A stretch of DNA of 11,892 nt from Acetobacteraceae bacterium (GTDB taxonomy: Bacteria > Pseudomonadota > Alphaproteobacteria > Acetobacterales > Acetobacteraceae): the NCBI GenBank assembly GCA_030039695.1, contig JASHVB010000178.1:1-11892 (forward strand), read 5' to 3'. Every line of letters starts with the position of its first letter. Position 1 is the stretch's first letter. Position numbers and translations under genes: made by a program. This document shows, piece by piece, positions 5,882 through 11,892 of the stretch. The notes beneath the pieces were generated by a model. It had not been told where the DNA came from and made no database searches. It was given only the letters and a program-made list of their open reading frames with translations.

Positions 5882-7444
5882 ATGCCAAGGCTTACGGACA
5901 GCGCCGATTATGCGTTCGCGCAGCAGCACTTCGCGTGGGATCGCGTCTGGGAGTTCTTCGACGGCGACACTACCTCGCTCAACATCGCACATGAATGTAT
6001 CGACCGACACGCTGCGGATGATACCCGCGTTGCCGTGCGGGTCGCGCATGCTGATGGCCGCGACGAGTCGCTGACATTCCGCCAGGTGGCGGACTGGTCC
6101 TCACGTTTTGCCCATTGGCTGCAGGCGTGTGGCGTCGGCGCCGGAGAACGCGTCGCGGTAATGCTGGAACCCTCGCTGATCTTTTACGCGGCCCTGTTCG
6201 GTGCAATGAAACGCGGCGCGATCGCGGTGCCACTGTTCACCCTGTTTGGTCCTGACGGCGTGCGTCTGCGAGTCGCCGACTGCAGGCCGAGGCTTCTGCT
6301 GCTCGGTGAAAATCAGCTTGGCTGTGCCGAAGGTTTAGATGGCACCACAGTTATGGTCGCCGACAGAAACCTGCTGGCGGAGCTCGCGACGTTGCCGACG
6401 AGCTATCGAGCCAACACGAAGGTAGACGACCTGGCATTGTTCCAATACACGTCGGGCACGACACGTGAGCTTCCGGCAGCGGTGAAGCACACGCATCGGG
6501 CCATCGTCTTCCTCATGGTGGCAGCACTGTACGGAACCGGGATCCGGCCGGGCGAAGAATTGTTCTGCCCGTCATCGCCCGCCTGGGGACATGGGCTGGC
6601 ACATGGCACGCTGGCACCGCTCGCACTCGGCGTCACCACCGGCACCTATGCCGGCCGGTTTGACGCGGTGCGCTTGATGCGCGCGCTGCAGGACTACCGG
6701 ATCACCAATCTCTCAGCCGCGGCGACGCATTACCGGATGATGCGCACCAGCGGCCGGGCACAGGAGTTCCGCTTCCATATTCGCAAGTTGTCCTACACCG
6801 GCGAGCCGATCGACGGCGCGACCTTGAGCTTCATCGACGAGACATTCGGAGTTCAAGCATGCAGCATGTACGGCACCACGGAAGTCGGCGTCGTGCTGGT
6901 GAACTATCCGGGTGCAAGCGACTTCCCGGTGAAACCCGGCTCGCTCGGCAAGCCGGTACCGGGTGTGCGTGTCGAAGTGCAGGGAGCGGACGGCCGCCGT
7001 TGCGTGCCTGGCGAGATCGGTGAGATCAAACTGTGGCGGCGTGGCACCTGGGTTCCCACCAAGGATCTCGGCCGCGTCGATGACGACGGTTACTTTTTTC
7101 ATGCCGGGCGCGCCGATGACGTGATCATCTCCGCTGGCTGGACCATGAGCGCAGTGGAGATCGAGGACGTACTATTAAAGCATCCCGCTGTACTCGAAGC
7201 CGCGGTCGTGGGCGTACCCGATCCGCTGCGCGGCCAGGTGGTTAAGGCGTTCATCGTCTCCGACCGCACCGGCGACGCGGCGTTCACCCGCGAGCTGCAG
7301 GATTTCACGCGCGAACGCCTGAGCCGGCACGAGTATCCACGACAGATCGCATTCGTTGCCGAACTGCCTAAGACGCCGGCCGGCAAGGTGAATCGGAAGG
7401 CGCTGCGTGACGGCGAAGCGGCGCGCGCGTCTGCCATGGCCTGA
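5882..7444 (+). CDS. AMP-forming acyl-CoA synthetase (acetyl/medium-chain-like)
   Basis: A 520-residue ANL-superfamily ligase that activates a carboxylic acid to an acyl-adenylate and then to a CoA thioester, in the cytoplasm. Motifs in order: P-loop-like YTSGTTRELPAAVKHTH (189-205), where Arg195 replaces the Gly of the usual SGTTGxPK; the adenine-binding YGTTE (330-334); TKDLGRVDDDGYFFHAGRAD (393-412) with Asp395 for ribose binding; hinge/A8 region AGWTMSAVEIE (418-428); and the A10 catalytic Lys502 in TPAGKVNRKAL. It is much shorter than acetyl-CoA synthetase Acs (about 650), so a medium-chain or aryl-acid type is more likely. The start has only a weak GAGA (5872-5875). The dehydratase gene follows 26 nt after the stop, indicating an operon. 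Substrate unknown. Confidence 0.9.
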   Translation: MPRLTDSADYAFAQQHFAWDRVWEFFDGDTTSLNIAHECIDRHAADDTRVAVRVAHADGRDESLTFRQVADWSSRFAHWLQACGVGAGERVAVMLEPSLIFYAALFGAMKRGAIAVPLFTLFGPDGVRLRVADCRPRLLLLGENQLGCAEGLDGTTVMVADRNLLAELATLPTSYRANTKVDDLALFQYTSGTTRELPAAVKHTHRAIVFLMVAALYGTGIRPGEELFCPSSPAWGHGLAHGTLAPLALGVTTGTYAGRFDAVRLMRALQDYRITNLSAAATHYRMMRTSGRAQEFRFHIRKLSYTGEPIDGATLSFIDETFGVQACSMYGTTEVGVVLVNYPGASDFPVKPGSLGKPVPGVRVEVQGADGRRCVPGEIGEIKLWRRGTWVPTKDLGRVDDDGYFFHAGRADDVIISAGWTMSAVEIEDVLLKHPAVLEAAVVGVPDPLRGQVVKAFIVSDRTGDAAFTRELQDFTRERLSRHEYPRQIAFVAELPKTPAGKVNRKALRDGEAARASAMA

Positions 7445-7470
7445 GTAAAATCAGCAAGCAAGAGGCGTCG

Positions 7471-8622
7471 ATGTCCGTGACGACCGAGCCGGAGAACCGG
7501 CTGTTTCCCAGGATCACCGACCAAGCGTTGGACAACCTGCGCCAACGCATCGGACGGCGTATCGAGGACACGATCGAGCCTTGGTGTTACGAGGCGACAC
7601 GCGACAACATCAGGCACTATGCGCACGGGATCGGCGACGACAATCCACTGTGGTGTGATCCGGATTACGCGTCGCGCACCGCGCTCGGCGACATCGTCGC
7701 GCTGCCCAGCTTCCTGTTCGCGACAAGCCGGATCATTTCGGGATATGTCGGTGGGCTGCCGGGCATTCATGCGATGTGGTCCGGCGCTGACTGGCGCTGG
7801 CACCGGTGGGTACGGCGGAACGAGGAAATCAGAACAGAAGCCTCGCTGTCAGACCTGGTGGAACACTCCACGACATTCGCTGGGCGCGCGGTCCGGCAGG
7901 TGTATCACGTGGATTTCTATGGCGCAGGCGGCGATCTGGTGGCCGATGCGGAGAGCTGGTGCTTCCGCACCGACCGCGACATGGCACGCGAGCGCGGCAC
8001 GAAATACTCCGATGTGAAGACTCGGCCGCCGCGGCGTTATTCCGACGAAGACCTCGATCGCTTCTACCGTCTGTATGAGGCGGAGGTGACTCGTGGCCCG
8101 GCGGTTCGGTATTGGGAGGGTGTCGCGGTCGGCGAGCCTCTGCCGACCATGGCTAAGGGGCCGATGACAGTGACTGGATTCATCGCCTATGCCCAGGGCT
8201 GGGGCGGCCTTTACATCCGTGCCAACAAGCTGGCGTTCCGGCAGATCCGCAATCACCACGCGCTGGGGATCAAGAACCGGTTCGGCATCCCGGACTGTCC
8301 GGAGCGCGTACACTGGGATGGCGACCTAGCACGGCTTGTCGGCGCACCCGGCGCGTATGATTACGGCCCGGAACGATGCTCCTGGCTGACGCACCATCTG
8401 ACCAACTGGATGGGCGACGCGGGTTTCCTGTTGCGCGCGCACTGCAAGCTGCGGCGGCACAACCCTGAAGGCGATCTGCTGTTCATTGACGGGAAGGTGA
8501 CGGAAAAGCGGGTAGAGAATGATCGTTACATCATCGAAGTATCGCAAGAGGCGCGGAACCAGGATGGCGAGGTTTCGATTGTAGGCGGGGGGACGATTGC
8601 GCTGCCGCGGCAAGCAAGATGA
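7471..8622 (+). CDS. FAS1-like/MaoC family dehydratase (double hotdog)
   Basis: A 383-residue protein of the acyl-CoA (de)hydratase hotdog superfamily. The N-terminal half carries EATRDNIRHYAHGIGDDNPL (41-60), the form of the MaoC GxGDxNP signature found in FAS1-like dehydratase domains, with Asp57 and Asn58 as probable active-site region. The C-terminal half (about 210-383) has the length of a second hotdog (MTVTGFIAYAQGWGG at 232-246, THHLTNWMGDAGFL at 307-320) but lacks a clean D-x4-H catalytic pair, so it may be structural or variant. Such proteins add water to or remove it from enoyl-CoA thioesters; mesaconyl-CoA hydratases use a related domain. AGAGG (7461-7465) precedes the ATG by 5 nt. 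Position right after the acyl-CoA synthetase suggests it works on that enzyme's CoA product. Confidence 0.85.
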   Translation: MSVTTEPENRLFPRITDQALDNLRQRIGRRIEDTIEPWCYEATRDNIRHYAHGIGDDNPLWCDPDYASRTALGDIVALPSFLFATSRIISGYVGGLPGIHAMWSGADWRWHRWVRRNEEIRTEASLSDLVEHSTTFAGRAVRQVYHVDFYGAGGDLVADAESWCFRTDRDMARERGTKYSDVKTRPPRRYSDEDLDRFYRLYEAEVTRGPAVRYWEGVAVGEPLPTMAKGPMTVTGFIAYAQGWGGLYIRANKLAFRQIRNHHALGIKNRFGIPDCPERVHWDGDLARLVGAPGAYDYGPERCSWLTHHLTNWMGDAGFLLRAHCKLRRHNPEGDLLFIDGKVTEKRVENDRYIIEVSQEARNQDGEVSIVGGGTIALPRQAR

Positions 8623-8753
8623 AGCGGAAAACCTTCGACCCGACGAGCCCGCACACGGAACGAGACGTGCGAATGACAAGGTATCTGAACTCTGAACGTC
8701 CCGCGGCTAAAACCGGGGGGCTGAGGGGACCATGGGCCAGGCTCTCCGCGGTC

Positions 8754-8768
8754 CTCCCCCCGAGTGGG
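8754..8768. repeat. 15-nt GC motif, copy 1 (before ffh)
   Basis: CTCCCCCCGAGTGGG matches the stretch at 10622-10636, after ffh, at 14 of 15 positions. Both copies lie in hairpin-forming intergenic DNA. It probably belongs to a dispersed intergenic repeat family; the copy number in the genome is not known from this window. Confidence 0.45.
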
Positions 8769-8988
8769 ATCGGGGACGCCGCCGCGACCTCGCTCGTGCG
8801 GCCCTCCCTCTTCAGCGGGCGACCCGCTCCTACGCCTACGCCCACGTGGAGCCAGGCAAATCCTCGCCCGCTCGCGGGTTGAGCTGCCCTCGCCATCGCC
8901 CGCCGCCCGCGCGGTTGCGCAGCCGGCCAGATCGCTCGGACCGAGCTCACCCCAAGTTTGAAAGCCGGAGCTTGCGCGCCGCAAACAG

Positions 8989-9024
8989 TCGACGCCACCG
9001 GCGAGTTCCACCAACGGGCGTCGA
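8989..9024. repeat. Inverted repeat, 8-bp arms, 20-nt loop
   Basis: TCGACGCC (8989-8996) and GGCGTCGA (9017-9024) are exact reverse complements. They lie about 190 nt upstream of the ffh ATG and 55 nt upstream of the candidate -35 box. Function unknown. Confidence 0.45.
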
Positions 9025-9078
9025 ACAGGGCTCTCAAGCGAGCGATCTCGCCACGCAGCTGGACACTGTCCGCCCCAA

Positions 9079-9107
9079 TTGACTTCACCCACCCCCCACT
9101 CTAAACC
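9079..9107 (+). promoter_or_regulatory. Candidate ffh promoter
   Basis: TTGACT (9079-9084), exactly 17 bp, then TAAACC (9102-9107). The -35 matches consensus at five of six bases, the -10 at three. An 11-bp palindrome GGACA-C-TGTCC (9061-9071) lies just upstream. The resulting leader of about 100 nt contains hairpins CGCGGGG/CTCCGCG (9149-9171, one G-T pair) and CGGCG-TTTT-CGCCG (9185-9198), the latter just before the GGAG at 9203-9206. Confidence 0.4.
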
Positions 9108-9215
9108 TCGACGATCCGGGTTAACGCAACCACCCGGTCCCCGCCTTCCGCGGGGGCTCCGCCGCTCCGCGAGGGTTCGCGCAGCGGCGTTTTCGCCGTT
9201 CCGGAGTGCTCTCTC

Positions 9216-10601
<1,386 letters not shown>

Positions 10602-10614
10602 TGAACAATCGAGG

Positions 10615-10641
10615 GTCGCCCCTCCCCTCGAGTGGGGTGAC
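10615..10641 (+). terminator. Hairpin directly after ffh
   Basis: GTCGCCCC (10615-10622) pairs with GGGGTGAC (10634-10641), eight pairs with one G-U, loop of 11 nt, starting 14 nt after the ffh stop. No T-run follows, so it may attenuate, protect mRNA, or be a repeat element. The loop side carries copy 2 of the 15-nt motif (10622-10636). Confidence 0.4.
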
Positions 10642-10685
10642 TAAAGGAGGGCGGCGAAACGCGAGAGTGCCACTCCTCCCGCTCG

Positions 10686-10705
10686 CCCCCTTTCCCAAAA
10701 GGGGG
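10686..10705 (+). terminator. Second hairpin in the ffh-rpsP gap
   Basis: CCCCCTTT (10686-10693), loop CCCA, AAAGGGGG (10698-10705): a perfect 8-bp stem, 44 nt before the rpsP ATG and 28 nt before its AGGAG (10734-10738). There is no T-run after it. Probably an mRNA processing or attenuation structure, or an intergenic repeat. Confidence 0.4.
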
Positions 10706-10749
10706 TCACCCGCCAACCGCATGAACACCTATCAGGAGAGCACCAGCCC

Positions 10750-11085
10750 ATGAGCTTGAAGATCCGCCTCGCCCGCGCCGGCGCGAAGAAGCGCCCGTAC
10801 TACCACATCGTCGTTGCCGACAGCCGCAGCCCGCGCGACGGCCGCTTCATCGAGAAACTTGGCAGCTACAATCCGATGTTGCCGCAGGAACATTCGGACC
10901 GTGTGCGCTTGTTTGACGCACGCATTCAGCACTGGATGAGCCAGGGCGCGCTGCCAACCGATCGCGTCGCAAAATTCCTCGGCCGCGCTGGCCTGGGGCC
11001 GATGCCGGCTATTCGCGAGCAACCCATCAAGTCGGCGCCGGGCAAGAAGGCGCAGGAACGCGCCAAGGAAGCCGCCTCGGCGTGA
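10750..11085 (+). CDS. rpsP: 30S ribosomal protein S16
   Basis: A 111-residue small-subunit protein that binds 16S rRNA early in 30S assembly. The N-terminus [20 protein letters not shown] and following [22 protein letters not shown] (21-42) are the S16 signature. [16 protein letters not shown] (about 62-77) is the conserved second half, with a Lys/Ala-rich tail (about 96-111), typical of alphaproteobacterial S16. AGGAGAG (10734-10740) lies 9 nt before the ATG, a strong site suited to a highly expressed gene. It lies 148 bp after ffh, with two hairpins between, and 7 bp before rimM. Confidence 0.98.
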   Translation: MSLKIRLARAGAKKRPYYHIVVADSRSPRDGRFIEKLGSYNPMLPQEHSDRVRLFDARIQHWMSQGALPTDRVAKFLGRAGLGPMPAIREQPIKSAPGKKAQERAKEAASA

Positions 11086-11092
11086 TGGACCG

Positions 11093-11782
11093 ATGCCTGC
11101 GGAGCGCATCCTGTTGGGCGTGATCGGCCGGCCTCACGGCGTGCACGGCCTCGTGCACGTGGTCAGCCACACTGCCGATCCTGCTGATTTGGGCGCCTAC
11201 GGGCCGCTGTCCGACGACCGCGGCCGTCACTTCACGCTGCGCTGGCGCGGCGAGGGGTTGGTGGAGGTCGTGGAACATGTGAACGGCACCGCAATCAAGG
11301 TCGCCGATCGCGCGGCCGCGGAGAAACTGACCAACACACGGCTCTATGTGGAGCGAGCGGCGCTACCGCCGCCCGAGGAAGACGAGTTCTACCTGGCCGA
11401 CCTCGTCGGGCTGGTCGCGATGGACACGTCGGGAACGACGATTGGCACGGTGACGGCTGTGCATGATTATGGCGCCGGCGCCAGCCTGGAAATCGCCCGC
11501 CCCGACGTGCCGTCGCTATTGGTGCCCTTTACCCGCGCCGCGGTGCCCACGGTGAACGTGAGCGGCGGGAGCGTGGTCGTGGAGCAAAACCTCGCCCGCG
11601 ATGCCGGCGAGGTCGAGGTGCGAAGCACCGAGGCAGAGGTGCCTGACCGCCCGGCCGGCTTCGGCAACCCCTCCGAGCGCCGCCGAAACTCCGACAAGCG
11701 GCCGAGATCGCCACAGCCCGCTCGCCCCTCACGAGGTGCGCCTCGCGCAAGGGGCTCTCACAAAAATGGGCGAGGCGCGTGA
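11093..11782 (+). CDS. rimM: Ribosome maturation factor RimM with long basic C-terminal tail
   Basis: A 229-residue 16S rRNA processing factor that binds S19 and helps mature the 30S head. The N-terminal barrel has [20 protein letters not shown] (6-25), the RimM signature. The PRC-barrel domain runs from about [12 protein letters not shown] (96-107) through [13 protein letters not shown] (125-137) and [13 protein letters not shown] (142-154). Typical RimM is 165-190 residues; here about 60 residues follow the second domain, rich in Arg, Lys, Pro and Ser from about 184 to the end. The DNA for residues about 211-221 forms a nested palindrome (11724-11755). The start is 7 bp after rpsP with no strong Shine-Dalgarno, suggesting translational coupling. 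The stop TGA shares its A with the trmD ATG. Confidence 0.94.
   Translation: MPAERILLGVIGRPHGVHGLVHVVSHTADPADLGAYGPLSDDRGRHFTLRWRGEGLVEVVEHVNGTAIKVADRAAAEKLTNTRLYVERAALPPPEEDEFYLADLVGLVAMDTSGTTIGTVTAVHDYGAGASLEIARPDVPSLLVPFTRAAVPTVNVSGGSVVVEQNLARDAGEVEVRSTEAEVPDRPAGFGNPSERRRNSDKRPRSPQPARPSRGAPRARGSHKNGRGA
11724..11755. repeat. Nested palindrome inside the 3' end of rimM
   Basis: GCCCCT (11724-11729) pairs with AGGGGC (11750-11755), and inside it CGAGG (11732-11736) pairs with CCTCG (11741-11745) around TGCG. Its style (C-rich arms around CGAG) resembles the intergenic hairpins near ffh, yet it is translated as part of the RimM tail. Confidence 0.5.
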
Positions 11783-11892
11783 TGACTTGGCGCGCCGCCG
11801 TCCTCACTCTCTTCCCGGAAACGTTCCCTGGGCCGCTGGCGTGTTCCCTCGCTGGCCGCGCTCTCGCCAGCGCTCTCTGGTCGCTGCAAGCC
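11782..11892 (+). CDS. trmD: tRNA (guanine-N1)-methyltransferase TrmD, N-terminal part (runs off the window)
   Basis: The first 37 codons of TrmD, the SPOUT methyltransferase that makes m1G37 in tRNAs to prevent frameshifting. [20 protein letters not shown] (1-20) matches the conserved TLFPEMFPGPL start of TrmD, with GRALAS and LWSL following. Two differences from the form I know are Thr in place of the usual Met at residue 14 and Cys at 21. The ATG overlaps the rimM stop by one base (TGATG), giving coupled translation, and the position right after rimM is the standard order in bacteria. Confidence 0.93.
   Translation, partial: MTWRAAVLTLFPETFPGPLACSLAGRALASALWSLQA

Larger units (their letters stand above)
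8623..9215. other. About 590-bp gene-free stretch before ffh, rich in hairpins
   Basis: I find no supported gene. Overlapping minus-strand frames (8531-9088, 8526-9092) run antisense into the dehydratase gene and show no family motif. Hairpins seen: AGCGGG/CCCGCT (8814-8828), CCCGC/GCGGG (8867-8878), GCTCGG-A-CCGAGC (8934-8946), TCGACGCC/GGCGTCGA with a 20-nt loop (8989-9024), GCGAG/CTCGC (9038-9051). The motif CTCCCCCCGAGTGGG (8754-8768) nearly recurs after ffh. The right end holds a candidate ffh promoter and leader. It looks like a patchwork of small intergenic repeats, or possibly a decayed gene. Confidence 0.5.

Noticed and set aside
5882..7444. Acetyl-CoA synthetase (acs)
   Set aside because: At 520 residues it is far shorter than Acs (about 650), and its P-loop differs; a generic acyl-CoA synthetase call is safer.
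8526..9092. Overlapping minus-strand frames between the dehydratase gene and ffh
   Set aside because: Two overlapping frames of similar length, both antisense to the dehydratase 3' end, no motifs, and they cross several hairpins. An IS-remnant reading was considered, but no transposase motif or complete terminal repeat pair was found.

Overview
The window looks like a chromosomal piece of a GC-rich alphaproteobacterium, most likely Rhodospirillales/Acetobacteraceae. The evidence is the high GC throughout, the housekeeping order ffh-rpsP-rimM-trmD, the character of the RimM and Ffh proteins, and palindromic GC-rich intergenic repeats of the kind common in these genomes. The family-level assignment is inference; no marker search could be run. 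I see no phage, plasmid, CRISPR, tRNA or rRNA in the window.

Left end (1-1735, minus strand): the N-terminal part of an MmgE/PrpD-family protein lies 12 nt downstream of a complete class-III omega-transaminase. The two are probably one transcript for amino or organic acid catabolism. A stretch of about 990 bp (1736-2726) follows with no gene I can support; it holds perfect short inverted repeats and the galE promoter region.

Middle (2727-5736): a plus-strand GalE-type UDP-glucose 4-epimerase faces two minus-strand genes, a short cytoplasmic S49 (SppA/SohB-like) peptidase and a fumarylacetoacetate-hydrolase (FAH) family enzyme. An alphaproteobacterial-style palindromic repeat sits between those two.

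Catabolic pair (5882-8622, plus): an acyl-CoA synthetase with a variant P-loop is followed after 26 nt by a double-hotdog FAS1-like/MaoC dehydratase. This pair diverges from the FAH enzyme across a 145-bp gap with a consensus -35 box and three CGGCAT half-sites. Together they look like a regulated unit: activate an acid to its CoA ester, hydrate or dehydrate it, and cleave or isomerise a dicarbonyl-type intermediate. The substrate is unknown.

Right end (9216-11892, plus): ffh (SRP54), rpsP (ribosomal protein S16), rimM (with a long basic tail) and the start of trmD. These genes serve membrane-protein targeting, ribosome assembly and tRNA modification. The gaps before ffh (about 590 bp) and before rpsP (148 bp) contain hairpins and share a 15-nt motif, and a similar palindrome lies inside the 3' end of rimM.

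Most of the window is ordinary accessory metabolism plus a conserved core operon. The best leads are the divergent catabolic unit with its putative operator, and palindromic DNA apparently captured as coding sequence in rimM.
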